Shown here in pieces: positions 32,871 through 44,404 of a stretch of 64,000 nt of DNA. Below the pieces are notes generated by a model. The model had not been told where the DNA came from and searched no databases. It was given only the letters and a program-made list of their open reading frames with translations. Both the position numbers and the translations under genes were made by a program. Source of the DNA: Ctena decussata. Taxonomy: Eukaryota > Mollusca > Bivalvia > Lucinida > Lucinidae. The stretch lies in NCBI GenBank assembly GCA_963989385.1, contig OZ022501.1:96704979-96768978 (forward strand), in the 5' to 3' direction. Within the stretch, counting starts at the first letter, position 1, and every line of letters starts with the position of its first letter.

Positions 32871-34870
32871 TCCAGATTTGGATTCTTTGTCCAAATTCAC
32901 TTACTAGAGAGCTCAAAATTAGGTTTGTAGGGCTTGTACTTTAGAAGTTATTCACACATTTTGAAAGTTGAATGTATCGTATGCTATACATTTGTGTATA
33001 TGATGACTGTTTCAGATATTACCTCTTTTTAGCAGTCCAGCATACTGTTTTAGTCTGAGTGTTAGATAATCATGCATCTGTTAACAGTTAATGTCAATCA
33101 GAAGCATAAAAGAATGACAATATATTACTAATATGTGTTTTGAAGTGCACCCTTTTTACCAAGGCCCATGGGGGTCTTCGGTCGGGGGATTTGCCATCTC
33201 CTCTGATGGCTATTTTTTCATAGAAATGGTAGTGATTTTTTTTAAAGTTTTATTTATTTATACTATATAAACACATATGGGAATGAAGTCATATTCAGCT
33301 GGGGATAATTCTCAAAAATAGCCATCAGAGGAGATGGCAAATCCCCCGACCGAAGACCCCCATGGGCCTTGGTAAAAAGGGTGCACTTCAAAACACATAT
33401 TAGTAATATATTGTCGTTCTTTTATGCTTCTGATTGACATTGTATGATTATCTAACACTCAGACTAAAACAGTATGCTTGACTGCTAAAAAGAGGTAATA
33501 TCTCAAACAGCCACCATATACACAAATATATAGCATACGATACATTCAACTTTCAAAATGTGTGAATAACTTCTAAAGTACAAGCCCTACAAACCTAATT
33601 TTGAGCTCTCTAGTAAGTGAATTTGGACAAAGAATCCAAATCTGGAAAAAAAAATTTTATTTTTTTTGGTGGGGGGGGGGGGGGGGTGCGGGAGGGGGCA
33701 CGGGAATGTGGAGGGGTAAGAGGAGAGAGTTAGGAACACTGATAAGATATCACAGCATGATCATCAATATTCTAAAAGGTTCACGGTTATTCAAATTCTG
33801 GAGCTGGCCAGGGTTACACAGTTATGGAGCAGAGACTCAAACAGCAGCTCAAACTACCAAAGGGAAATAATTCACTAGGTCTAAAAGCAAGAGTTATCAT
33901 TCATGTATGAGACAAATTGTCATGACCTGTTCTGCATATCTGTGAAGTATCATGAAAATATTTCGAAAGGTATTCAAGCTATGGAGCGGACACTTAAAAT
34001 CATCAAAGGGAAATAACTCCAAAAGTAAGAAAGCAAGAGTTGTCATTCTTGTTAGCGACACATCATCATGACCTGTTCTACATATCTGTGAAGTATCATG
34101 AAAATATTCCAAAAGGTATTCAAGTTATAGAGCGGACACGAAATCACACCTAAAACCATCAAGGGGTAATAACTCAAAAAGTAAGAAAGCAGGAGTTGTC
34201 TTTCTTGTTTGCGACACATTGTCATGACCTGTTCTACATATCTGTGAAGTATCATGAAAATATTCCAAAAGGTATTCAAGTTATAGAGCGGGCACGAAAT
34301 CATACCTAGAATGATCAAGGGGAAATAACTCAAAAAGTAAGAAAGCAAGAGTTATCATTCTTGTTCGCGACACATTGTCATGACCTGTTCTACATATCTG
34401 TGAAGTATCATGAGAATATTCCAAAGGGTATTCTAGTTATAGAGCGGACACGAATCTGCCAAAAAATCACACCTAAAACTATCAAGGGGAAATAACTCTA
34501 AAAGTAAGAAAGCAAGAGTTGTCATTCTTGTTCGCGACACATCGTCATGACCTGTTCTACATTTCTGTGAAGTATCATGAAAATATTCCAAAGGGTATTC
34601 AAGCTACAGAGCGGACACGAATCTGCCAAAAAATCACCAAAGGGGAGATAATTCAAAAAGTACAATAGCAAGAGTTACTATTCTTGTACGCGACACATCG
34701 TCATGACCTGTTCTACATAACTGTGAAGTATCATGAAAATATTCCAAAGGGTATTCAAGATATACAGCGGACAAGAAAGTGTTTACGGACGGACGGACGG
34801 ACAGACGGACGGACGGACGGACGCCAGGCTCATCGCTATATCCCCCGAACCTTTCGGTCGGGGGATAAAA
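31826..34870. repeat. Giant 3.1 kb imperfect palindrome of tandem-core elements
   Basis: The left arm (31826-33235) and right arm (33318-34870) are reverse complements at high identity around an 82 bp centre. Each arm has about five units of about 155 bp (GTCCGCTCTATAACTTGAAT, TTTTCATGATACTTCACAG). Each also has an outer GACGGACGGACGCCAGGC block and a GGGGGATA end. Poly-C/poly-A (32820-32870) is mirrored by poly-T/poly-G (33650-33690). It looks like two inverted copies of one element. Confidence 0.8.
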
Positions 34871-35520
34871 ATGGAGACATTCTCTGCATCAGGGGACATT
34901 GCCATATACTCTAATGTATTTTGGCCATTTTTTGCACGATGTGTTAAAATTCTGTCTCCCGATCGGGAGACAGGAAATGGCCTCAATATAGCGTTTCAGA
35001 TTCAAGTTGGTATCTTTTGCTTGCAAATTTATCGCACAACAAGCAATGCTTAAGAATAAAATCGCCAAGAAACTAAACAATTCTTACAAGTTTGAAATCT
35101 AGAAACTAGACCAGGGTATGTCACGCATTTCTGTAGTAATCGCAACGGTGCACATTTTAGAAGCAACGGATAAAAATTAGATTTTGTCGAACTGATGTCT
35201 CCCAATATGGTTTTAATATTTTTGAAAGTAAACTGCGCAGAGCAGTCTATAAATATGTCATGTATCACATTGGCTCCCGATGAGGAGAATGTCCTCCAAA
35301 TCAGAGACATTTTTGTCTCCAAAACGAGAGACATTCCTCTGATGGAGGGACATTTGATTGTTTCAGGATGTGCGTATTTTATAACAGAAATTGTCTCCTA
35401 AAACAGAGACGGTCGCTCAAAATGGAGATTGTCTCCATATTTGAGAATTATCCCCAGCTGATATTTGACAGTAGGTGTAACTGGGATTATTCAAAATGGG
35501 AACATCCCTCTCAGTACACA
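34871..35520. other. Intronic spacer rich in GGAGACA words
   Basis: GAGACATT and TGTCTCC words recur but no gene or clean repeat boundary is seen. Confidence 0.35.
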
Positions 35521-35756
35521 TGAGCCACGACACGAGAAAACCAACAATGTGGTTGTGCACCCAGCACAGACTCAGATCAGCCTGGGCATCTGCCCAGTAA
35601 GATCAGACTCTTCTTTAAGTGCTCAAAGGCTAGCTAAGGGTATAAGCTACCTCCATGCGGACAGCAAAGACCCTGATCAGACTGGGCGGATGCCCAGGCT
35701 GATCTGAGCCTGCGCTGGGTGCACAACCATTGTTGGTTTTGTCACGTCGCGGCTCA
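35521..35756. mobile_element. MITE with TGAGCCACGACACGAGAAAA termini
   Basis: 236 bp with about 26 bp inverted ends (AACCAACAATG and CATTGTTGGTT inside). The centre carries GATCAGACTGGGCGGATGCC. Best-preserved copy of the family also at 20381-20604. Confidence 0.85.
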
Positions 35757-37238
35757 TATTATTTATTACAATACTTTGTTTGAATTACCTAAACCATAAA
35801 TAAACAAATTCTTGAGTCATAAACATGTAGTTGTTTTTTGTGTCATCATTAGTCATCACCAAATATTATTCAACAAGTGGATGATCAAATTTATTTAATC
35901 TTATTATAACATTGCCAAAATCATCATCAGTAAAACCAGAACACTATAATCTAAGATTCAAACTGTTTCAATGCAAACTGCAGGTAAGAAACTGAGGTGT
36001 ACCATATCTATTCATTTATAAGGTGTGTGTGATAGGATGGGGGTAGGTGTCAGGGAGGGGGGTGGAGTTTGTTCTTATTTTGCCAAATTTATAAGATGTG
36101 TGTGTCTTATTTTACCAAACAAAACAACCACAAAAATCTAGATCCATCTCATCAGATGGTTCTAAATCTTTTTGCTTTCAGTCTATGTTTTTTGTTCTCC
36201 ACCTATGTTTAGGGAGAGGACTATCTAATAATATAATAACTTGTGTCTGATCCCTTTGTTTAAATGCAATAAAATATGCTTTATCTAATCAAGGTTTTTG
36301 GAGTTTTTAAAAAGCCATATCTTACTGCAGAATTTCAAATGAATGGTTTAGAAACTTGGATTCATTCTAACCAGGCAAAATCTGCATATTTAAAGTATGT
36401 GACCTCTCCATGTTCAGACCTGTGCATTAGGTTATAATTATGGAGCTTACTTAACTCTACAAGCTCTGTTTTGTTGTGTGACTGATCAGATTTACGCACA
36501 CACTTGACTAGTCATGTGCTGTAGTCATTATGTCCTGGGCTGTTTTTTTTTATTACATGACTTTTGAGGTGAAAGTTCTACCTTTTCTAAAATGTGACCA
36601 AGCTACATCATTTAAGAATTCAACTTTGATTTTTCAGCATTCATTGTGTGATGAAGACAGTGGGCAGAGCTAAAATTCCATGAAGCATGAAGCACTTCTT
36701 GCAGAATTTCAGCGACAACCACTGGCTTCTTCACACGATGAATGCTGAAACATAAAATTTTTATTCTTATATTTACACTATTTTGAGACCCTTCTGGTAC
36801 CAATTTCATGGTAATTTAATTTAGAATATACTAACTGTGGGTCGAAGAAAAGTTAGTAATGAAGTATTCGGCTATCACATTAAACAGCCGTCACCATAAC
36901 CTGGTGTAAATGGAATGTTACGTAGACCAATCAAGACGCTTGTTTACCTTAGAGTCACTTGATGACGTCAAATGACCAATTGTCGATCATCGGTGTATGA
37001 AGACTGTAGTTCTATGAGAAATCAGTGGCAAGTGTAAATATTTTTGTATATTTACATTTAACACTGTAGTACATTTTTGTTATACAGACATGAAAAATTA
37101 CAATGGGGCATTTTATCCTATCACTGTCACATATGTGATACAAAGTTCTACTTGTTACCTTCTAGGAACATTTTACCATTAGCTAAATTTTGATTAAGAC
37201 ATACTTAAATTTCTGTTGGATGTAAAAACTGTACAAAC
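35757..37238. other. OXCT1 intron, no gene seen
   Basis: Mostly unique DNA. The portion 36840-37080 shares phrases (ATGTTACGT..GCCAATCA, AGTGTAAATATTT) with 56050-56260, so it is a degenerate dispersed repeat. Confidence 0.45.
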
Positions 37239-37407
37239 CTCTATCCGTTTTTCATATTTAGGGCCTTTGATAATTCTGTGTACGTACACATGTGGTATGT
37301 GGACAAAATTTGGGTCAAGATCTCCTGTTTCAACGATTTCTTCAACTTCTGCGATCGTGATTTTAGCAGCTCTACACATTGGGTCATTGAAATTACGGGC
37401 TGTCTTT
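37239..37407 (-). CDS. OXCT1: OXCT1 exon, end of the N-terminal CoA-transferase half
   Basis: This is the most 5' OXCT1 exon in the window. The minus strand has an acceptor (TTTATTTCCACAG) and a donor (GAG|GTTTGT). One base plus 56 codons: phase 2 in, phase 0 out. The peptide runs [20 protein letters not shown], then [20 protein letters not shown], then [16 protein letters not shown]. Animal SCOT has RKSARNFN.PMC.AA, VEEIVD.G and IYVHR.IKG.KYEKRIE at the same places. The upstream exon should end with two bases of the Arg codon and was not found before 64000. This exon is intact and makes the host-gene call secure. Confidence 0.96.
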
Positions 37408-37829
37408 CTGTGGAAATAAATCATCAGCAAGAGCTTATTTTCATTTTGCTTGCTTGTTTGGTAAATAAGCGCACTTCCAGGGGAAATAAAATTGCCATTT
37501 TTATTTTTGCCGCCTTTCTCAATGTGGTTCTACTCTTTAACCCTTTAAGCACAGAAAAGCTGACGCCAATATCTACAAAATTTATCTAGAAAATGTGTTT
37601 ATGAAACACTATGCCCCCAACCTTATGCTTGCCTCTAAAGAGGGTTCATCCCATAATTTACATATCCATAATTTACATATCAGAAAGGTGTATTAACCGG
37701 TTCATCTAAATCTTAGTCTGTAACTGTATGCCAAATACAAGGAACAAAGCTTGAGCAGTTCTTTGGATGTTTTGTTCACAAGCTCGCTTATTTTTCATGT
37801 ACATGCCACACATAAAATTTCAAGTCCCT
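37408..37829. other. OXCT1 intron start, nothing recognised
   Basis: Unique AT-rich DNA upstream of the exon at 37239-37407. No gene seen. Confidence 0.4.
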
Positions 37830-39124
37830 ATCCATAATGGTTCTTGACCGTATGTACAGGTACTTTTATGCCATAGGCTTCAATGCACTAAGTCTAAAAA
37901 GGGGCTTGACTCGGTCAAAAATTAACAAAATTTTTTCAACAGTTGATCAGGTCATCTACACCTTGGACAATGTCTTGCTGCAAAAAATCAGGATCCTAGC
38001 ATCAGGGGCTCTCAAGATATTTTGTTAACAAGGTTCCATAGGCTTAAATGCACTAAGTTGAAAAAGGGGCATAACTCGGTCAAAAATTCACAATTTTTTT
38101 TTCAAAGGTTAATCAGGTCATCTACACCTTGTGCAATGTCTTCCTGCAAAATATCGTGATCCTAGCATCAGGGGTTCTTGAGATATTTTGCTAACAAGGT
38201 TCCATAGGCTTACAATGCACTAAGTTGAAAAAGGGGCATAACTCGGTCAAAAATCCACGATATTTTTTCAAAAGTTAATCAGTGCATCTACTTCATAGGC
38301 AATGTCTTCCTGCAAAATATCATGATCCTAGCATCAGGAGTTTTCGAGATATTTTGCTAACAAGGTTCCATAGGCTTACAATGCGCTAAGTTGAAAAAGG
38401 GGCTTAACTCGGTTAAAAATTGACTATATTTTTTCAAAAGTTAATCAGTTCATCTACTTCATAGGCAATGTCTTCCTGCAAAAAATCATGATCCTAGCAT
38501 CAGGGGTTCTTCAAAAATTTTGCTAACAAGGTTCCATAGGCTTACAATGCACTAAGTTGAAAAAGGGGCATAACTCGGTCAAAAAATCACGATATTTTTT
38601 CAAAAGTTAATCAGTTCATCTACTTCATAGGCAATGTCTTCTTGCAAAATATCATGATCCTAGCATCAGGAGTTCTCGAGATATTTTGCTAACAAGGTTC
38701 CATAGGCTTACAATGCGCTAAGTTGAAAAAGGGGCATAACTCGGTAAAAAATTCACGATATTTTTTCAAAAGTTAATCAGTTCATCTACTTCATAGGCAA
38801 TGCCTTCCTGCAAAAAATCATGATCCTAGCATCAGGGGTTCTTGAAATATTTTGCTAACAAGGTTCCATAGGCTTACAATGCACTAAGTCAAAAAAGGGG
38901 CATAACTCTAGAAATACATGACCAGTGGAAAAAAGAAAAAATACGTGTCTGCTTATTTTTCATGTAGATGCCACATATGAAATTTCAAGATCATAGCATT
39001 AGGGGTTCTTGAGTTTCCAAGCTGCTTAAAAGTGTTACGGACGGACAGACGGACAGACGGACGGACGGACGGAGAGGCCCAAACCAATATGCCCCCTCAA
39101 CTTCTCCGAAGTTGGGGGCATAAA
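37830..39124 (+). mobile_element. Tandem-core element ending GTTGGGGGCATAAA
   Basis: About seven units of about 165 bp (AAAAAGGGGCATAACTCGGT, CATGATCCTAGCATCAGG, AACAAGGTTCCATAGGCTTA) are followed by ACGGACAGACGGACGGACGG and the hairpin CAACTTCTCCGAAGTTG, then GGGGGCATAAA. Units 2 to 7 are very similar. No coding capacity. Confidence 0.8.
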
Positions 39125-39173
39125 AAAATGTTTCATCCAAGCTATGTCATATTGAGAATTCAAAGACTTGAGG

Positions 39174-39240
39174 GCAAACAGTGTAGATCTAGATGAGGTG
39201 GCTCATTGTGAGCCACCTCATCAAGATTTACACTGTTTGC
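39174..39240. repeat. Hairpin, 32 bp arms
   Basis: GATGAGGTGGCTCA pairs with TGAGCCACCTCATC, extended by CAAACAGTGTA and TACACTGTTTG. A single-arm relative occurs at about 29045. Confidence 0.8.
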
Positions 39241-39949
39241 AAATTCAGCTCTTTTCGTCTCTGGTACTTAATACCAATTCTCTGTAAGCACCAGACTTTT
39301 CAAGAAACGCAAGGTCGGAAGTTCTTCTTCAAACTTTCTCACTTTGTTTGTGGTCAAACAAAAACAAATAATTGGCACCTCATTTTTTCGTTTGTCATCT
39401 CGTTGCCATGGTAACCACTTTTTTCTGTTTTTGCAGAAAAAATGCCAAAAATTCAATAGAAATTTGCGTTTTTCGTTCTTGCATATCACATAGAATAGTC
39501 AAGGCTTGATCAAAAACTCTTTTAAACTACAAGGTAGGGACTTATGCGATTAATATGAAGTATCAAAACAACTTTGTTGGAATATTTTTGGCATATCTAC
39601 TGGTCCTCAAAGGTGGGTGGGGTAACTAGGTATCGCAAAACACAGTTTTTAGGCATTTTTAAGCAACACTTTTAAAAAACGCACACTTCTATGACACCTT
39701 TGCATATTTTAACCTAAAAGAGGAGACTTTTAATTTTTGGAAAATGAAAAAAAAAAAGTGGGGCAAAGCTGACTTCAGGCCGTAACCATGGCAACAAATC
39801 ATACCCCATGCAAAAAGTGAAAACAGAAGCTCATACTGAAACAACACTATTATAATCAAATTAAATGCACTGCAGCTATAATTACTGATCCAAATGCTGT
39901 AAAAATATCAATTCTATCTGATTTGGTGAGGGTTTGACACCTTAAGGGT
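39241..39949. other. Spacer, nothing recognised
   Basis: AT-rich unique sequence. No gene seen. Confidence 0.35.
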
Positions 39950-40990
39950 TGAAAGTCCCATTTATATTCATTTAAAGGGCCCAAAAAGGGGCAAAACATG
40001 GTCAAAATTAACGTACCTCACTCATGGTTTCTAGGAATCATCAAAAAGACAACATGGGTTACTTTTAAATTTGTTATGAAATTATTAGTTTGACGTAGAC
40101 TGATAGAAAATATGGCATAAGGGAGCCCTACATCTCTAGGTATGGAGACTATAGGGGCCCAAAAAGGGATAAATTTGAAAACATTCATCCAAAATAGTAA
40201 TCATTTCTACACTGGAACACACTACAGCATTAGCCAAGATAAAAATAGGTTAAAAAAACAACAACAAAAAACAGCCTTATATATGCCACCAGTAAACTTG
40301 CACTCAAGGGGCTGGGAGCCCTATTTATGAAAATTTAAGGGGCTCGTAAAGAGGAAAAATGGTCAAATTTACCACATATCACTCATTCTCCTTATCAATA
40401 TGCAAAAGACAGCGCTGACTGCTTTTAAATTTGACATGACAAAATAAGTTTGACATATACTGATAGAAAATATGGCAAAAAGGAGTCCAACATCCCCAGG
40501 TATGGAGATTATAGGAGCCGAAAAGGGGTTAATTTGAAAATAAACACCCAAAATAATGGTCGTTCTTCACAATAAAGCGCACTACAGCATTTGTCAAGGT
40601 GAAATATGTTGAAAAAAAGCCCTATACATGTATATGCAACAAGTAAACTTGCAATCAAGCGGCTGGGATCCCTATTTATGATAATTTAAGGGGCTCAAAA
40701 AGGGGCAAAAATGGTCAAATTTGCCACATATCACTCGTTCTCTCTACAAAACAACAAAAGACGACACTGGTCACTTTTAAATTTGTTATGAAATATTAGA
40801 TTGACATATGTTGATAGAAAATATGGCAATATAGGTAGCACTTAATCCCTGGGTATGGAGTATATAGGGACCCAGAAAGGGGTAAATTTGAAATTCGCTA
40901 AAAATTGTAGATTTTTTAATTTCTTCACACTGAAACAAAGTACTACATTTGTGGCGTTGAAACTGGTTGTTAAAGTACAAACCTAATATA
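39950..40990. repeat. Three diverged ~345 bp tandem units
   Basis: Each unit has GGGGCAAAAATGGTCAAATT, ACATATCACTCATTC and TGATAGAAAATATGGCA in order. The units differ by many substitutions, so the array is old. Confidence 0.65.
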
Positions 40991-41869
40991 TTTTAATATA
41001 AAATATGCCATACTTAAATTCAGTAAAGGGGCCTAACAGAGGCTACTCATGTGAAAGAAACAAATCGAGATGTTGGTATTAATAGTAAAGTATTTTATGC
41101 AGACAGTGACACATTATTAGCTTTTCGAAAATGTGTAAAGCTGGTTTTCCGTGGATCTTATCCTTTAGCCATTTCTATGCCTATGTTTAACACGACTGTT
41201 ACAAAAGCATGGCACAAATAGCATGAATAACAAATTTCGATTCTAAATATGCTTCATTCCAGAGAAAGTAATTCAGTGAAAACCTTCTTAGCCACTATAT
41301 TTTTTTGCCATAGTCTTATAATGGACAAATACAAAGCCTGCGCTGAAAAAAAAAACAAAAAAAAAACAAAAAAAACAAAAACAGTCATATAATACACTCC
41401 TTGCAAATCCTTCTATACAATGTAGCTTGTACGGCAGCTGCAAACATGAGAATTATTGGACCATGTACTCTTGCTCTTACCATTCATTAAGCGATGGAGT
41501 ATATTTCGAAGACTATAAATCTCAACTAGAAAGGATTACAAACATCTGAGCATTTTTTCTTTTTGTCTTATTTTTTTTTTTTTTTTTTTTTTTGCCTATT
41601 TATTTTTATCTCTTTTTTTTTTATCTTTTTATTTATTTATTTATTTATTATAATTCTTTTTTTGATTAGTTTTTTTTTTCTGCCAGCCCACCGGAGAAAG
41701 TCATTATTTCAAAATGTGCAATTATTCAGATACAAATTTTCAATGAATCAGTAAAAAAATCAAATGTGATTATGAAGAAAAGCAATCCTCAAAACAGGAT
41801 ATCTAAATAAAGAAGTATAGTTTCCAACAGGTCAAATTTTTCGGCTGTCCTTAAAACATGAGGGGTTAA
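40991..41869. other. Spacer with A- and T-rich tracts
   Basis: Interrupted poly-A near 41349-41385 and a T-rich run at 41569-41690. No gene. Confidence 0.45.
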
Positions 41870-42935
41870 GTCATGCTTGCAAGCATGGGGTATGAGTTCT
41901 GTTTGAATGTCCTTGAAATGAATCCTAAATATCCCGGATATTGGATATGAAGGAGGCAGCTTAGGGCTACCTGTGGATCAAAGAGCTGCGTCGTGTGTCT
42001 TTGTGGTGGAACTTTTGATGCAGGTACAATAATTGAGGATGAATTGATAAACATCTTAGTTTTTTCAGCCATTTTACAAAAGGGAGGCAACTTTTGAGAC
42101 AGACTTCCTGTTTACTTTCCTGACCTTATGGGACTTACTGTTTGCTTCGTTGCCGTTGTAGGATTGGACTTTGCTCCAAAGAAGGCAGGAGTTGATCCCC
42201 ATTGAGAATGGAGAAAAGACAGAAAATGGCGCAGTTGCCTCCCCCTGCCAGTGTATCTTGTAGCCTTGAGTTTACAGTTTTCATGGTTTTGGTCTGTTAG
42301 ATATATTCGTTACGTGTTATGTGTCTGTGGCGAGGAAGTTTTGATGCAGATGCAATAATTGAGGGGGAATGGATAAACATCCATGTTTTTTTGCCATTTT
42401 ACAAAGGTGAATAATTTTTGGGTCTTCCTGTTTACTTCCCTCGTCTTACAAGACTTTCTGTTTGCTTCCCTTCCATTATAGGATTCGCTCTTGAAGGTTG
42501 GGCTTTGCCCCAAGGAAGGCAAACTCTTTCCGTTAGAAGTTAGAAGTTTTCATCTTGATCTGTTCTAATACACTTGTGACGTATTATGTGTCTCTGTCGA
42601 AGAAGTTTTCATGCAGATATAATTTTTGTTTTGAGGATGAATGGATGCACATCCATGTTTTCCAGCAATTTTACAACGCGGAGCAACTTTTGATATTTCC
42701 TGTTCACTTCCCTGGCCTCATGGGACTTCCTGTTTGCTTCCCTTCCAGTGTGGGATTCCCTTTTGGAGGCTGAGCTTAGCTCTATGGGGAGCAAATATTT
42801 TCCTTCTGGAGTTGGTCCCCATTGAGATGGCGGCAAGACCCAAAATGGCAGAGTTGCCGCCCCTGAAAGTGTATCTAGTCACATTGAGTTTTCAGTTTCG
42901 GTCTGTTCTAACATATTCATTTTATGCTGTCTGAT
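41870..42935. repeat. Three diverged ~300-380 bp tandem units
   Basis: Units share GGATGAATGGATAAACATCC, TTTACTTCCCTGRCCT, GGACTTCCTGTTTGCTTCCC and ACAGTTTTCATGGTTTTGGT-like blocks in fixed order. No coding signal. Confidence 0.6.
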
Positions 42936-43684
42936 ACTGCACTTGTATATACTATAGAAAAAGGACCCCAGGGAAAAATGCATGTACATCCAACACACGG
43001 TCTTCTGCACCCCCCTCCACACCCCACCCCCCGCCGGTTAATAAAGGTTGTATAGGCTGCAAGTTTTGACTTTACTCTCTATATACGTATTTACGGGGTA
43101 AATGAGGTTCAAATTTGGGATATCCATGTTCAATTTATAGATACCTAATATTCATCTTGATTTTACGCAAATTTCGAATAAAAGATTTTGTAAATTTAGT
43201 GTGTAACTGTAACTGTACTCAAAATTTTAATTTTGGGAGGTAAATTGTAGGTTTGTAGTTTTCATGGTCGAAATTTCAATATAAGGCGACATGCCAGCAG
43301 AAGGGGAAAAAAACGGTTTGCGGCCAATAAACCGACGATTTACCTCCCCCAAAACAGCTGTTGCAGCTATGCACGGCCTGCACAGTCTGTTTTCAGTCTG
43401 GACGGTTAATTGTCAGACCTAAGAAAGTTAATTATTTATCCATATATCCAAGGGTAACGGGGATAATTCAAAGATATTTTTTCATATTTCTCAATGAAAG
43501 CACAGGTTTTGAACCCTCATTAGAACCGTCTCAGGCTCAGCGAGACGAATCTAAGGGGGGTCTAATGAGGGGTCACAATGATTATTTTATGGAAACATAG
43601 GGAAAATAATCCCTAAATTATCCCTGTTACCCCCTTCTTGTCTGGAGCAGTGTTTAATTATCCTAAATACGGTGTATGGATACA
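42936..43684. other. Spacer, no gene recognised
   Basis: GGGATAATTC near 43458 and the mirrored GAAAATAATCCC near 43610 hint at a small fold-back. Nothing else seen. Confidence 0.35.
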
Positions 43685-43760
43685 TGCCAAGTGGAGTCTT
43701 GAACCCAAGTCGCAAGTTTACAAGGCCGCGACCTTTTCCACTGCGCTACCGCCGCTGATA
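43685..43760 (-). mobile_element. tRNA-derived SINE head
   Basis: The minus strand reads GGCGGTAGCGCAGTGGAAAA (A box TAGCGCAGTGG), then 30 bases later GGGTTCAAGACTCC (B box). This is the pol III promoter order of a tRNA-like head. The acceptor stem is not intact, and the following sequence is non-tRNA, as in SINEs. Confidence 0.6.
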
Positions 43761-44396
43761 GTTTGAGAGCGATAATCTGAATTACTTAATGTCAAATGTT
43801 CAATATACAGCTGTTGTCATATCCACATCGGACTGTTTTTTAACTGTAATAAACTTGTTTAAAACGTTAACCTGATCATCCGAACCGATAAAAAGTATTC
43901 AGCAACTGATGTTGAAATATATAATTTGCATTTTCGCAATTATTCGCCGGCTCTATGTTCAACAGTCAAAAGGCCTCCATGATGAAATATAAGAAAATAA
44001 TTGAAATTAACATTGCGTGGTGTGACTCAAATATCATAAGAACAATTAGTTACAAACAGAAATGAAATAGAGCAATGGCAGGTATTATCGACAGGTAGCA
44101 GTTATTGACACCCCCTTGTGAACTTTTCCATTTCTTGACATCTTTTTGTAAATAAGGCATGATAATGTTGCAATTTCATTTAGCTTTATGTATTAGTCCA
44201 AAAAAAGCTAGAAAGTTAGGTGTTTGGAGAAAAAATAGACATATTTGTTGATGTACTAATGAAATACTGTGCCTCTTATGCATGGCTGTAAGGGGGGGTC
44301 ACTCAGACACATGGTTATTTTCACTCACATAAAGCGCTTTCATGTGGTTTTATTCCATAAACTAGATCACTATGGAGAATATTACGAGCACACATG
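43761..44396. other. Flank of hAT element, nothing recognised
   Basis: Phrases such as GTTATTGACACCCC and TCGATAACTACTTCC recur on both sides of the hAT element (44100 and 46185-46650). The hAT seems to have inserted into another repeat. Confidence 0.4.
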
Positions 44397-44404
44397 GTTA
44401 CTCT

